A stretch of DNA of 64,000 nucleotides from RBG-16-66-20 sp052386675. GTDB taxonomy: Bacteria; Pseudomonadota; Gammaproteobacteria; Burkholderiales; SG8-39. Position numbers and translations under genes: made by a program. The first letter of the stretch is position 1; each line of letters starts with the position of its first letter. The stretch covers positions 1 through 64,000 of the forward strand of contig JBQTJX010000034.1 of the NCBI GenBank assembly GCA_052386675.1, read 5' to 3'. Positions 50,705-60,074 of the stretch are shown piece by piece. The notes below the pieces were generated by a model. It had not been told where the DNA came from, ran no database searches, and worked only from the letters and a program-made list of their open reading frames with translations.

Positions 50705-51679
50705 ATGAAATCGTTCCGCCCGCGTTTGCTTGTGCTGCTCGTGCTCGCCTGCGGCCTGGCACCGGTGGCGGTCGCGCAGAGCTATCCTGCCCGGGCTGTC
50801 CGCTTCGTGGTGCCCTTCCCGCCGGGCGGCGGCGTGGACATCGTCGCGCGCTCGATCGGCGAAAAGCTCTCGCAGCGCCTGGGGCAGCCCGTCGTGATCG
50901 ACAACAAGCCCGGCGCCGGCACCACCATCGGGACGGATGCGGCGGCGAAGAGCGCACCCGACGGCTACACGTTCCTGGTGGGCCCGATCGGCGGACAGGC
51001 GATCGTGCTGCTCATGCACAAGAAGCTCAGCTTCGACATCCGGCGGGACTTCGCGCCGGTGACGCGCATCGGCTACGGCACGGTGGCGCTCATCGTGCCG
51101 CAGTCCTCGAAGGCCAGGTCGGTCGCCGACCTTGTTGCCCTGGCCAAGGCCAGCCCGGGGAAACTGACCTACGCGTCCTCCGGCGTGGGCGCGCTCATCC
51201 ATCTCACCGGGGAAATGTTCACGCAGGCTGCGGGAGTGAAGATGGTCCATGTGCCCTACAAGGGGACGACCCAGATCCTGCCGGACCTCCTCGATGGGCG
51301 CGTGGACATGGCGCTGGACAGCCTGCCCGCCTACCTCCCGCACCTGAAATCCGGCAAGGTTCGCGCGCTGGCGGTGGCCGCGCGCAAGCGCTCGGCGCAG
51401 TTGCCGGAGCAACCAACCCTCATCGAGTCCGGCCTCTCCGGCGTGGTGTCCGCGACCGACTACGCGCTGTTCGCACCGGCCGGTACCCCGAAGGAGGCGA
51501 TCGCGCTCGTCAATCGCGAGACCAATGCGGTCCTGCAAATGCCCGACCTGCGCGCCAAGCTGCTCGCACAGGGCATCGAGGTCTCGGGGAGCACGCCGGA
51601 GGCGCTCAAGGACGAGCTGCTGGAGGAAATCGCGAAGTGGGCGAAGGTGATCCAGCAGGGGAATATCAAGGTGGATTGA
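50705..51679 (+). CDS. Bug/TctC-family extracytoplasmic substrate-binding protein
   Basis: 324 residues. Signal peptide ends PVAVAQ, then SYPARAVRFVVPFPPGGGVD, IDNKPGAGTTIGTDAAAKSA, VGALIHLTGEMFTQAAGVKM and HVPYKGTTQILPDLLDG. It is divergent from the DUF1330/enolase cluster with 62 bp between starts, so the two may share control. Sixth Bug-type receptor in the window. Confidence 0.92.
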   Translation: MKSFRPRLLVLLVLACGLAPVAVAQSYPARAVRFVVPFPPGGGVDIVARSIGEKLSQRLGQPVVIDNKPGAGTTIGTDAAAKSAPDGYTFLVGPIGGQAIVLLMHKKLSFDIRRDFAPVTRIGYGTVALIVPQSSKARSVADLVALAKASPGKLTYASSGVGALIHLTGEMFTQAAGVKMVHVPYKGTTQILPDLLDGRVDMALDSLPAYLPHLKSGKVRALAVAARKRSAQLPEQPTLIESGLSGVVSATDYALFAPAGTPKEAIALVNRETNAVLQMPDLRAKLLAQGIEVSGSTPEALKDELLEEIAKWAKVIQQGNIKVD

Positions 51680-51797
51680 CCTGTTTACTCCGCCTGTTGC
51701 CGGGTTGGACCACGCTCGGCCGGATTTCGTTTGATGCAGGTCAAATCCGGTCAAGCGCAAGGGCCCAGCATGCCGGAGTGACGTCACGGGCCGCCGA

Positions 51798-53873
51798 ATG
51801 AGATCCGGTTCCTCCATGCGCGTGGCAGTCGGTTACGCCATCGGCGCCGTTGTCTACCTGTTTCTCTCGGACTCGATCGTTCATCTGCTTCAGCTCGGCG
51901 ATGACATCGAGTTCGAGATCGGCCTGGTCAAGGGCCTCGGATTCGTCGTCGTGACGGCGCTGCTGCTGTTTGGGTTGCTCCTGCGCCATCAGCGCGGGCT
52001 GGAGCGGATGGATCGCCTGCGACGGATGCTGGTGGAAGTCGGCAGGCTGGTGGCGATGGGCCTGGACCGCGATGCCCTTTTCGACGGCGTGTGCAAGGCG
52101 GCGGTCAGTCAGGGTGGCTTCCGGGCTGCCTGGATCGGTATCGTCGACTCGAATGGCAAGGTCCGGCTGGCGACGCGCTGTGCGGTCGACGGAGGCGGAG
52201 CGGATCTGGTTCATGCCCATGAGGCGTTCCTGAACGCAGGTGGTCCAGGTCCGGCCTGCATCGCGACTTCTCCGGGGGGCTGCGCGTGGGCCGGCAACTT
52301 GCGCACGAATCCGGCGCTGGCGCCATTGCATGACGCCGCGGGGCTGGTCGGCATCCAGGCAGCGGCCGCCCATCCGCTTCGAGAGCATGGCGAGGTCATC
52401 GGGGCGCTGTTCCTCTATTCGGAGTGCGGGGGATTCTTCAATCACGAGGTCCTGGAAACCCTGGAACGCCTCGCCGGCGACCTCTCGTTCGGCCTCGACC
52501 AGGTCGCGAGGCGCCATGCGGTGCAGACGGCGACTGCCGTCATCGAATCCAGTCCCGTAGTCCTGTTCCGCTGGCGTGCGGACCCCGGCTGGCCAATCGA
52601 GTTCGTTTCACAGAACGTGCAGCGTTGGGGCTATCGGCCGGCTTCGCTGATGGCGGGGCAGCCGCCGTTCTCCGCGCTGGTTCATCCTGGAGATCTCGAT
52701 CGCGTCATGGGCGAAGTCCGGCGCCATACGGACGAAGGGCAGGTCGAGTTCGAGCAGTCCTACCGATTGATCACGGCATCCGGCGAAGAGCGGTGGGTCG
52801 AGGACCGAACGACCGTGGAGCGGGATGCGCAGGGCCGGGTGCTCCGCTATCAGGGCGCGATTGCCGACGTGACGCAACGCAGGGCGGTCGAGCGGGAACT
52901 GAAGGAAAGCGAGTTGCGCTACAGGGCGCTGGTGGAGCAGTCGCTGGCGGGCATCTACATGATCGACGACGGCCGGGTGATCTACATGAATCGGCGCGCC
53001 GCGGAGATCTTCGGCTACGCGGCCAGCGAAGTCATCGGCATGCCGATTGCCGAGTTCGTGCTGGAGCGGGATCGTCCGTTGGTGATGGAAAATCTGCGCC
53101 GGAGAATGGACGGCGAGATCGCCAGCATCCAGTACGAGTTTCAGGGCGTCCGCAAGGATGGAAAGCAGGTCCTGGTTGGCGTCCATGGAACTGTCGCGCA
53201 GGTCCAGGGCAGGCGCGTGATCCTCGGCGTGCTCCAGGACATCACCGAGAAGCGGCTGACCGAGGAAACCATCCGGGACTATGTCGCGCGACTGGAGTCC
53301 GCGGTCCTCGGCACCGCTGCCGCGGTATCACAGATGGTCGAGTTGCGGGATCCGTACACAGCGGGCCACGAACGCCGCGTTGGGGAACTTTCGGCTGCCA
53401 TCGCTGCGGAAATGGGATCGAGCGAGGACATGCAGCGAGGCCTGCGCGTCGCCGGCGCCGTCCACGATGTCGGCAAGATCATGGTGCCGGCCGAGATTCT
53501 CGCCAAGCCCGGGCGTCTCACCGCGGTTGAGTTCGAATTGGTGAAACAGCATGCGCAGCAGGGCTACGAAGTGCTGAAGGATGTCGCGTTTCCGTGGCCC
53601 GTGGCGGAAGTGGCGCGCCAGCACCACGAACGGCTCGACGGCAGCGGGTATCCGCGAGGATTGAAGGGCGGCGACATCCTCCCCGAGGCGCGCATCCTCG
53701 CCGTTGCGGACGTCGTAGAATCGATGTCCTCGCATCGGCCTTATCGCCCCGGACTGGGGCTGGCGCGTGCGCTGCAGGAGGTGGAAAGCAACTCCGGCAG
53801 GCTCTACGACCCGAAGGCGGTGGCCGCGTGCCTGCGGCTGTTCCGGGACAAGGGTTACGCCATCCCGGACTGA
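51798..53873 (+). CDS. Membrane-anchored GAF-PAS-PAS-HD-GYP signalling protein
   Basis: 691 residues. Two membrane segments (about 10-30 and 45-62), a GAF-like domain (about 75-235), PAS 1 (about 245-370, VVLFRWRADPGWPIEFVSQN) and PAS 2 (about 375-490, YRALVEQSLAGIYMIDDGRV), then HD-GYP (about 500-690) with HDVGK and HHERLDGSGYPRGLKGGD. It should degrade c-di-GMP in response to a ligand or redox signal. No cognate kinase is adjacent. ATG 51798 or ATG 51816 could be the start; the choice does not affect any domain. Confidence 0.92.
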   Translation: MRSGSSMRVAVGYAIGAVVYLFLSDSIVHLLQLGDDIEFEIGLVKGLGFVVVTALLLFGLLLRHQRGLERMDRLRRMLVEVGRLVAMGLDRDALFDGVCKAAVSQGGFRAAWIGIVDSNGKVRLATRCAVDGGGADLVHAHEAFLNAGGPGPACIATSPGGCAWAGNLRTNPALAPLHDAAGLVGIQAAAAHPLREHGEVIGALFLYSECGGFFNHEVLETLERLAGDLSFGLDQVARRHAVQTATAVIESSPVVLFRWRADPGWPIEFVSQNVQRWGYRPASLMAGQPPFSALVHPGDLDRVMGEVRRHTDEGQVEFEQSYRLITASGEERWVEDRTTVERDAQGRVLRYQGAIADVTQRRAVERELKESELRYRALVEQSLAGIYMIDDGRVIYMNRRAAEIFGYAASEVIGMPIAEFVLERDRPLVMENLRRRMDGEIASIQYEFQGVRKDGKQVLVGVHGTVAQVQGRRVILGVLQDITEKRLTEETIRDYVARLESAVLGTAAAVSQMVELRDPYTAGHERRVGELSAAIAAEMGSSEDMQRGLRVAGAVHDVGKIMVPAEILAKPGRLTAVEFELVKQHAQQGYEVLKDVAFPWPVAEVARQHHERLDGSGYPRGLKGGDILPEARILAVADVVESMSSHRPYRPGLGLARALQEVESNSGRLYDPKAVAACLRLFRDKGYAIPD

Positions 53874-53882
53874 CCAGGTCGC

Positions 53883-54188
53883 CTAGAAGTCGTCCGCCTT
53901 CACGTTGGGCTTGCCCCTCAGCATTACCTCCGGGCCCTTGCTGCCGGCGGTACGCTCATAGACGCCATCTCCTGCCTTCTTGTACTGCGTCATGCCCAGG
54001 TCCGCGATCTTCTTCGGCGTGTAGCTGTACTTGCCGCCCAGCGCAGGCGCGCCGATGAGGCGCTCCACCGGCTGCCGGCAGCTGGGGCAATGGGTCAGCT
54101 TGGGCTCGGAGATGCGCTGCATCACCTCGAAGGACCCGGTGCACTTGCCGCAGGTTCCGCTGAGCGGTCTGTAATCGTAGCGGGGCAT
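53883..54188 (-). CDS. FmdB-like zinc-ribbon protein
   Basis: 101 residues. MPRYDYRPLSGTCGKCTGSF and THCPSCRQPVERLIGAPAL form the FmdB-type CxxC-x(n)-CxxC zinc ribbon, although the family's usual MPIYEY opening is altered here. The rest is a basic, low-complexity tail. Function of the family is unclear; regulatory roles have been proposed. It is divergent from the rhodanese gene. Confidence 0.82.
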   Translation of the reverse strand: MPRYDYRPLSGTCGKCTGSFEVMQRISEPKLTHCPSCRQPVERLIGAPALGGKYSYTPKKIADLGMTQYKKAGDGVYERTAGSKGPEVMLRGKPNVKADDF

Positions 54189-54198
54189 GGCGCGAGTT

Positions 54199-54204
54199 TA
54201 CAAT
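54199..54204 (+). promoter_or_regulatory. -10-like hexamer 6 nt before the rhodanese start
   Basis: TACAAT with the same spacing to ATG (54211) as at 45769/45781. No Shine-Dalgarno sequence lies in between. Confidence 0.45.
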
Positions 54205-54210
54205 GGCGCC

Positions 54211-54621
54211 ATGGCACTCGTGAAAAAAGGCATCAAGCAGCTCATCGCGGAGGCGGAGGCCCGCTCGAGGGGTATCTCCATCGAAGACTCGAAGAAGCGC
54301 ATCGGCGACCCGGCCACGGTGTTCGTGGACCTGCGCGATGTGCGCGAGCTGGAGCGCGACGGCATGATCCCGGGCGCCTTCCACGCGCCGCGCGGCATGC
54401 TCGAATTCTGGGTCGACCCGGAAAGTCCCTACTACAAGCCGGTGTTCGCCGAGGGCAAGACCTTCATCCTGTACTGCCAGGCGGACTGGCGCGGCACGCT
54501 GGCTGCGGCAACGCTCGCCGACATGGGCATGCAGAACGTGCTGCACATGGAAGGCGGCTTCGGAGAATGGAAGAAGGCGGGCGGCCCCACTGCCGAGCGT
54601 CCCGACAGGAAAAAATCCTGA
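54211..54621 (+). CDS. Rhodanese-like domain protein
   Basis: 136 residues. VFVDLRDVRELERDGMIPGA (CH2A-like motif), FHAPRGMLEFWVD and the active-site loop ILYCQADWRGTLAA with the catalytic Cys near residue 89, then MEGGFGEWKKAGGP. It is a single-domain sulfurtransferase that would move sulfane sulfur to cyanide, thiols or proteins in the cytosol. ATG 54211 fits the position of the -10-like hexamer. The next gene follows 26 bp downstream. Confidence 0.92.
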   Translation: MALVKKGIKQLIAEAEARSRGISIEDSKKRIGDPATVFVDLRDVRELERDGMIPGAFHAPRGMLEFWVDPESPYYKPVFAEGKTFILYCQADWRGTLAAATLADMGMQNVLHMEGGFGEWKKAGGPTAERPDRKKS

Positions 54622-54647
54622 TCGCCGCTTCGTAGCCGAGTGGTCCT

Positions 54648-55268
54648 GTGACAGAACTGTCCTGCTTCTACAGCCTGTCCTCGCCCTGGGCCTACCTGGG
54701 CGGGCCGCGGCTGATGCAGATCGTGCAGCGGCACCAGGTCAACCTGGTGCTCAAGCCCTATGACTTCCAGGACGTGGCGCCGAAAAATGGCGGCATACCG
54801 TTGCTCACGCGCCCGGATGCCCGCCGCAGCTACCACGCGCTTGAACTGGACCGCTGGCGCCAGCACCTGGGCATGCCGCTCATCCTGGAGCCGAAGCACT
54901 ATCCCCGCGACGGCAAGCCAGCGGGCTGGAACAAGCCCGCCGGCTGGATGGTGATCGCGGCCCAGGCGCGAGGGCTGGACGCGCCGCGCCTGTCGCACGC
55001 GCTGCTGCGCGCGTTGTGGGCCGAGGAGCGAGATACCTCGGACGCGGACGTGCGCCGCGCGATCGCGGACGAGAACGGCCTGCCCGGCGAGGCGCTGGTG
55101 GCCGAGGAGCGCAGCGCAGCGGTGCAGAAGCTCTACAGGGCCAACAGCGAGGAGGCTGAGCGCCTGGGCGTGTTCGGCGCCCCGACCTACGTGCTGGAGG
55201 GCGAGCGCTTCTGGGGACAGGACCGGCTGGCGTTTCTCGACCGCAAGCTCGAGACGATGGAAAAGTGA
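54648..55268 (+). CDS. DsbA-like 2-hydroxychromene-2-carboxylate isomerase family protein
   Basis: 206 residues from GTG 54648. CFYSLSSPWAYLGGPRLMQI has SPWAYLG in place of the CPWC of DsbA, as in kappa-class GST/HCCA isomerases, which use glutathione instead of a redox pair. LVAEERSAAVQKLYRANSEE and GAPTYVLEGERFWGQDRL (cis-Pro loop) complete the pattern. In naphthalene-type pathways such enzymes isomerise 2-hydroxychromene-2-carboxylate; other roles are possible. The stop overlaps the MFS gene's start. Confidence 0.87.
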   Translation: MTELSCFYSLSSPWAYLGGPRLMQIVQRHQVNLVLKPYDFQDVAPKNGGIPLLTRPDARRSYHALELDRWRQHLGMPLILEPKHYPRDGKPAGWNKPAGWMVIAAQARGLDAPRLSHALLRALWAEERDTSDADVRRAIADENGLPGEALVAEERSAAVQKLYRANSEEAERLGVFGAPTYVLEGERFWGQDRLAFLDRKLETMEK

Positions 55269-56515
55269 GCGCCGTGAATCCCGCGCGGCGCCGCGACATG
55301 ATCCTGCTGCTGGTGCTCTCGGGCACCATCATTTCCATCTGCATGGGCCTGCGCCAGAGCCTGGGCCTGTTCATGCGCCCGATGACGCTGGACGCGGGCA
55401 TCTCGGCGGCGACCTTCGGCTTTGCCATCGCGCTGCAGAACATCGTCTGGGGCATCAGCCAGCCTTTCGTCGGCGCGCTCGCCGACAAGTACGGCCCGCG
55501 CCCGATCCTGGTCTGGACCGCGATCGCCTATGCCGCGGGCATGGCGCTGATGGCGTTCTCGCGCGGTGAGCTGATGCTGGACGTCGCCGGCTTCCTCCTC
55601 GGCGTGGGTACCGCCGGCACGGCCTTCGGCGTACTGATGGGCGTGGTGACGCGCGCCACGCCGCCGGAGAAGCGCAGCCAGACCGTGGGCCTGGTGGCGG
55701 CCTCCGGGTCCCTGGGCACCATGCTGCTCGCGCCCATCGGGCAATCGCTCATCGACGGCTTCGGCTGGCAGGCGGCGATGCTCGCCTTCGCCGTGATCGC
55801 CAGTTCCATGGCGCTGTTCGCGCTGCCCATTCGCGGCCTGGCCGTGCGCCTGGACGCCGAACCGGTGGCGGCTACCGCCGCGACGCAGCCGCTGGGCGAT
55901 GCGCTGCGCGAGGCCATGGGCCACCGGGGGTACCTTTTCATGACGCTGGCGTTCTTCGCCTGCGGCTTCCAGCTGGTGTTCATCACCACGCACCTGCCGG
56001 CCTACCTGCAGTTGTGCGGCGTGGCGCCGGGGGTCAGCGCCACCGCGCTCGGCCTGATCGGACTGTTCAACACCATCGGTACCTACACCTTCGGCCTGCT
56101 CGGGGCGCGCTACAGCCAGAAGCGGCTGCTGGCGGGAATCTACCTGCTGCGGACCCTTTTCATCATCGGCTTCCTGCTGGTTCCCATCAGCGCCACCACC
56201 ACGCTGGTATTCGCCGCCGCCATGGGAATGCTGTGGCTGGGCGTATCGCCGCTGGTCACCGGCATCATCTCGCGGGTCTTCGGCCTGACCCACTTTGGCA
56301 CCCTCTACGGGGTGGTGTTCTTCAGCCACCAGCTGGGCTCGTTCTTCGGCGCCTGGATGGGCGGGCTGGTATTCGCCCGCACCGGCAGCTACGACTTCGC
56401 CTGGGGCGCGTTGATCGCCATCGGGCTCACGGCCTTCACGCTGCAGTGGCTGATGGACGACCGGCCGCCGGCGGAAATGCGCAGGTCCCGGGCTCCGGTG
56501 CCGGCGATGGCGTGA
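55265..56515 (+). CDS. Major facilitator superfamily transporter
   Basis: 416 residues, twelve predicted membrane segments in two halves. The loop 2-3 signature is GALADKYGPRPILV. Helix-5-like GSLGTMLLAPIGQSLIDGFG, second-half LLGARYSQKRLLAGIYL and the long central loop (RLDAEPVAATAATQPLGDAL) complete the MFS shape. It starts at GTG 55265, overlapping the isomerase stop by 4 bp. It probably exports or imports an organic acid; the overlap with the HCCA-isomerase-like gene hints at an aromatic compound. Confidence 0.9.
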   Translation: MSAVNPARRRDMILLLVLSGTIISICMGLRQSLGLFMRPMTLDAGISAATFGFAIALQNIVWGISQPFVGALADKYGPRPILVWTAIAYAAGMALMAFSRGELMLDVAGFLLGVGTAGTAFGVLMGVVTRATPPEKRSQTVGLVAASGSLGTMLLAPIGQSLIDGFGWQAAMLAFAVIASSMALFALPIRGLAVRLDAEPVAATAATQPLGDALREAMGHRGYLFMTLAFFACGFQLVFITTHLPAYLQLCGVAPGVSATALGLIGLFNTIGTYTFGLLGARYSQKRLLAGIYLLRTLFIIGFLLVPISATTTLVFAAAMGMLWLGVSPLVTGIISRVFGLTHFGTLYGVVFFSHQLGSFFGAWMGGLVFARTGSYDFAWGALIAIGLTAFTLQWLMDDRPPAEMRRSRAPVPAMA

Positions 56516-56548
56516 CCGCAGCTTTCTTCCTCATTGGTAAAATACGCC

Positions 56549-56722
56549 ATGGACATGAGCGCACAGGAAATCCAGGAGTTCTGGCACGGCTTCTGCGAAC
56601 GCCAGAAGGTGCCCCCGGCGCTGCGCGCCGAGGGCGACAAGGAAATCGCCGCCGACCCGGAGTTCTGGGCCGACCACACCATGTGGGACCTGGTGGAGAA
56701 GCTGAAGGCGAAGAAGTCCTAG
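56549..56722 (+). CDS. Small conserved-looking protein of unknown function
   Basis: 57 residues from ATG 56549, which is preceded by TAAAAT (56538-56543) at 5 nt. The sequence is polar and helical (SAQEIQEFWHGFCERQKVPP, DPEFWADHTMWDLVEKLKAK) with two FW pairs and one Cys. No family recognised. Good codon use and a promoter-like element support that it is real. It lies 7 bp from the end of the convergent metallo-hydrolase gene. Confidence 0.65.
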   Translation: MDMSAQEIQEFWHGFCERQKVPPALRAEGDKEIAADPEFWADHTMWDLVEKLKAKKS

Positions 56723-56729
56723 TCAGGCA

Positions 56730-57608
56730 CTAGGTGCCGCGTCCCCAATATCCGCAATAGCGACGGACCACGTAGGGTCGTCCGTTCGCGTAGCCCGGCA
56801 GGTCCTTGTACTTCTCCAGCTGCAATTCGGCTTCGGCCGGGTTCCAGCAGCGCCCGGCCCGGGCCTGCTCCTTCACCTTCTCCGAGGCGTATTGCTGCAG
56901 CTCGATTTGCGCCTCCACGTCCTTCTTCGTCCCGAGCCGCCCGCCGGGCTGGCCGGGATGGCCCGGGATCATGCGGTCCCAGTCCATGGCGAGGATCTTC
57001 TTCATGGAGTCGATCGCTTCCTCAGGGTAGAAGTCGATCATGCCCAGCGCCGGGAAGGCGCCGACCGGGACCAGGTCGACCAGGAAGATCAGCCGGTGCT
57101 GCGGCAGGCGCAGCACGAGGGTGGTGTCGGAGTGGTTGCGCCCGACGTAGGTCAGCTCGATCTCGACCCCGCCCATGACCAGGGTGCGCTGCGTGTCGAA
57201 GACTTCGTCGGGCAGGGGCGTGGCCGGGTCCTGGATCGCCGCCAGCCGCTCCTTCGTGCGCCGGAGCGCGAGGATGGAGGCGCCCGCGTCCTTGAAGGCC
57301 TGGCCGCCGGCAATGTGGTCGAAGTGGTGGTGGCTGTAGATGAGGTAGCGGATGGGCTTGTCGGTGACCTTGCGGATCTCGGCGACGTACTGCGCGCCGC
57401 CCTGGGGCCGGCCGTAGGCCACCGGGTCGGTGGCAATCACGCTGTCGGCGGTGACAATGAAGATGGACTGGTGGTTGCCGTTGCGGAACAGGTAGACGTT
57501 GTCCGTCCCTTCCACTTTCCGCGTCTCGATTTGCGGTCGCGGGGCCTGCGCGGCGGCCGGAAGGGCGGCGACCAGGACCAGAAGGACGGCCAGAATGCTG
57601 CGATGCAT
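56730..57608 (-). CDS. Exported metallo-beta-lactamase-fold hydrolase
   Basis: 292 residues. Signal peptide VLLVLVAALPAAAQA, then the HxHxDH motif in IYSHHHFDHIAGGQAF (H93, H95, D97, H98), a later ligand His in YVGRNHSDTTLVL, Asp in IFLVDLVPVG and His in MIPGHPGQPGG. The zinc site is therefore complete. The protein is periplasmic; family members include lactonases, sulfatases, class B-like lactamases and quinoprotein relay-associated hydrolases. Its C-terminus has two Cys (GRCWNPAEAE, RRYCGYWGRG) that could form a disulfide. Confidence 0.88.
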   Translation of the reverse strand: MHRSILAVLLVLVAALPAAAQAPRPQIETRKVEGTDNVYLFRNGNHQSIFIVTADSVIATDPVAYGRPQGGAQYVAEIRKVTDKPIRYLIYSHHHFDHIAGGQAFKDAGASILALRRTKERLAAIQDPATPLPDEVFDTQRTLVMGGVEIELTYVGRNHSDTTLVLRLPQHRLIFLVDLVPVGAFPALGMIDFYPEEAIDSMKKILAMDWDRMIPGHPGQPGGRLGTKKDVEAQIELQQYASEKVKEQARAGRCWNPAEAELQLEKYKDLPGYANGRPYVVRRYCGYWGRGT

Positions 57609-57660
57609 CGTTTTTTCCCCTTGGAGTTGCTGCTGCGGGGCAAACAGCGGACGTCGAACC

Positions 57661-58470
57661 TTATTCCTGCATGACGCGCCGGGCGATCTCGCGCGCCACC
57701 TCCCAGGTGGCGCAGAAGCGCGCGCCCGGCAGCAGCTCGCTCTTCAGGTTCCGCACCCGCTTCTCGATCTCCGGCACGCGGTGCCGGAAGTAGAACTGCT
57801 CGCCGGTGAGGAGCAGGACCGGGCATTCAACCCGCTGGAGCGCGGCACCGAGGTCATAGCCAATGAGCGCGTTCAACGCCTGCCAGCGGTCCCGGCCGCA
57901 CTCGCTCTGGGCGCGGTTGATGCGGTCCATCCAGGATTGCGTCGGCCGCAGCGGCGCGTGGTCCGGGTCCTCCCGCAGCATGAAGTCGACGGTGCGCAGC
58001 GCGCCGAAGCCGCTCGCGTCCGCGGGCCGCAGCTTCGAGTTGAATTCCTCCAGCAGGCTGTCGGCGACCTTCTTCTCCAGCAGCGGGCAGTTCACCAGCA
58101 CTGCGCGGCCGACCCGCGCCGGGGCTGCGGCCGCGAGCGCTACGCTCACCGCCGCGCCGGTGGCCTCGCCCAGCGCGGTGAACGGGCCAACGCCCAGCGC
58201 GTCCAGCACCTCGATCACGCAGTGCGCGTAGTCCGGGATGGTCGGCTGCAGCGCGAGGTGGTCCGACATGCCGTGGCCCGGATAGTCGATCGCGATCGCG
58301 CGCATGCGCGGCGAAAGCGCCCCGACCAGTTCCGCCATCAGTGCGGACGACTGCTGGTTGATGTGCAGCAGCACGATCGCCGGGCCGGTGCCGGCCTCGC
58401 GGTAGTGGATATGGCCGTAGGACGTGCGGATCAATCCGCGGCGCAGTTCATCCTGGATGCCTTTTGCCAT
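57661..58470 (-). CDS. Alpha/beta-hydrolase-fold protein lacking the nucleophile
   Basis: 269 residues. IHYREAGTGPAIVLLHINQQ and MRAIAIDYPGHGMSDHLALQ are typical for the fold, but the nucleophile elbow reads LGEATGAAVS with Ala103 where Ser, Cys or Asp is needed. No clear catalytic His remains near the end (FCATWEVAREIARRV). It is probably a non-hydrolytic member (binding protein, cofactor-free dioxygenase-like, or scaffold). It stands divergent from the acyl-CoA-ligase-like gene with 14 bp between starts. Confidence 0.82.
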   Translation of the reverse strand: MAKGIQDELRRGLIRTSYGHIHYREAGTGPAIVLLHINQQSSALMAELVGALSPRMRAIAIDYPGHGMSDHLALQPTIPDYAHCVIEVLDALGVGPFTALGEATGAAVSVALAAAAPARVGRAVLVNCPLLEKKVADSLLEEFNSKLRPADASGFGALRTVDFMLREDPDHAPLRPTQSWMDRINRAQSECGRDRWQALNALIGYDLGAALQRVECPVLLLTGEQFYFRHRVPEIEKRVRNLKSELLPGARFCATWEVAREIARRVMQE

Positions 58471-58484
58471 AATCTGCCCGGTCC

Positions 58485-60065
58485 ATGATACAGACGCTTC
58501 CCGCCCTTTCGCGCGAGCATCTCGCCGCTCGACCCGGCGCCACCGCTTTCATCGTCGGCGAGCGGCGCGTCAGCCATGCGGCGTTCGACGCCATGGGACG
58601 GAGTGCTGCGGCCTGGCTGCATGCGCAGGGCGTCGGGCCGGGCGATCGCGTCGCGGTCTGGCTGGTGAACCGGATGGAATGGCTGGCGCTGCTCTTCGGG
58701 CTGGCGCGCCTCGGCGCCTCGCTGGTGGCGGTGAACACGCGCTTTCGCTCCGCCGAACTGGAGCACATCCTCAGGAAATCGCGCGCGAAGATGCTGGTCA
58801 TCCAGCGCGGTTTGCGCCTGATCGATTTCACCGCGGTGCTGGAAGGCGCCAGCGCGGAAGCGGCGCAGGCGCTGGAGAAGGTGGCGGTGCTGGATGCCGG
58901 CCGCGACCTGCCGGCGCGTGTGCTGGACAGGCCGGCAGTCGCGTTCGACGCGCTGGAGCGCGACTACCCGGATGCGCCGGACTGCGCCACGGAGGACGCG
59001 GTGCTGGCGATGTTCACCACCTCGGGAACCACCAAGGGCCCCAAGCTGGTCATGCATACGCAGAAGACCGTTTCGCTGCACGCGCGGCGCTGCGCAGAAA
59101 GCTACGGTTTCGACCGGCACGGCGCCTGCCTGCTGGGCGGGTTGCCGTTCTGCGGCGTGTTCGGGTTCAGCAGCACGCTTGGCGCCTACGCCGGCGGCGC
59201 ACCAGTGGTGATGATGGAGACCTACGACGGCGCGAAGGCCGCGGCGCTGATGACGGCGCACAGGGTGACGCATATGTTCGGCGGCGACGAGTTGTACCGC
59301 CGCCTGCTCGAGGCCGCCCCCGGGCCGCGGCCTTTTCCCGACGCCAGGCTGTTCGGCTTCGCGGCCCTCGCCCCCGGGGGCAACGCGGTGGCGCTGGAGG
59401 GCGTTGCGCGCGGCTTGCCCATGGCCGGGCTGTACGGCTCCAGCGAAGTGCACGCGCTGTTCTCGGTGCAGCCGGAGGGCCTGCCGCCGGAGAAGCGCAT
59501 CGAGGGCGGCGGCGCTGCGGCCTCGACAGACGCGATGGTCCGCATCCGCGACGTCGCGACCGGCGAGCTGGCGGCGCCGGGCGTGAGCGGGGATCTCGAG
59601 ATCCGCTCGCCCACCAATTTCACCGGCTACTTCGACGACCCGGCCACCACGGCAGAAGCCATCGGCGCCGACGGTTTCTTCCGCACGGGCGACATCGGCA
59701 AGCTGCTGGCCGACGGCCGCTTCATCTACGAGACGCGCAAGGGCGACGCCATCCGGCTGGCCGGCTTCCTGGTGGACCCGATGGAAATCGAGGACGCCAT
59801 CAAGCGCGACCCTGCGGTGGCAGGCGCGCAGGTGGTGGCGGTGGACATCGGCGGCGAGCAGCGACCGGTGGCCTTCGTGATTCCCGCGCCGGGCGCCGCG
59901 CCCACGGAGGCGGGCATCGTGGCCGGGCTGCGCGGGGTCATCGCCGCATTCAAGGTGCCGGCGCGGGTCTGGTTGGTGGACGCGTTCCCGACCACGCCGA
60001 GCGCCAATGGCACCAAGATCCAGCGGGGCGCGTTGCGCGCCAGGGCGCAGTCGCTCCTGCTATAG
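58485..60065 (+). CDS. AMP-dependent synthetase/acyl-CoA ligase family protein
   Basis: 526 residues. P-loop-like motif FTTSGTTKGPKLVMHTQKTV (near 179), second motif LYGSSEVHALFSVQPEG, third FRTGDIGKLLADGRFIYETR, and a C-terminal hinge KGDAIRLAGFLVDPMEIEDA with the final Lys in TPSANGTKIQRGAL. It should activate a carboxylic acid as acyl-AMP and then CoA ester. CATAAT at 58468-58473 lies 11 nt before ATG 58485. Followed 9 bp later by a methyltransferase gene, suggesting an operon. Confidence 0.88.
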   Translation: MIQTLPALSREHLAARPGATAFIVGERRVSHAAFDAMGRSAAAWLHAQGVGPGDRVAVWLVNRMEWLALLFGLARLGASLVAVNTRFRSAELEHILRKSRAKMLVIQRGLRLIDFTAVLEGASAEAAQALEKVAVLDAGRDLPARVLDRPAVAFDALERDYPDAPDCATEDAVLAMFTTSGTTKGPKLVMHTQKTVSLHARRCAESYGFDRHGACLLGGLPFCGVFGFSSTLGAYAGGAPVVMMETYDGAKAAALMTAHRVTHMFGGDELYRRLLEAAPGPRPFPDARLFGFAALAPGGNAVALEGVARGLPMAGLYGSSEVHALFSVQPEGLPPEKRIEGGGAAASTDAMVRIRDVATGELAAPGVSGDLEIRSPTNFTGYFDDPATTAEAIGADGFFRTGDIGKLLADGRFIYETRKGDAIRLAGFLVDPMEIEDAIKRDPAVAGAQVVAVDIGGEQRPVAFVIPAPGAAPTEAGIVAGLRGVIAAFKVPARVWLVDAFPTTPSANGTKIQRGALRARAQSLLL

Positions 60066-60074
60066 ACTGGAAGC

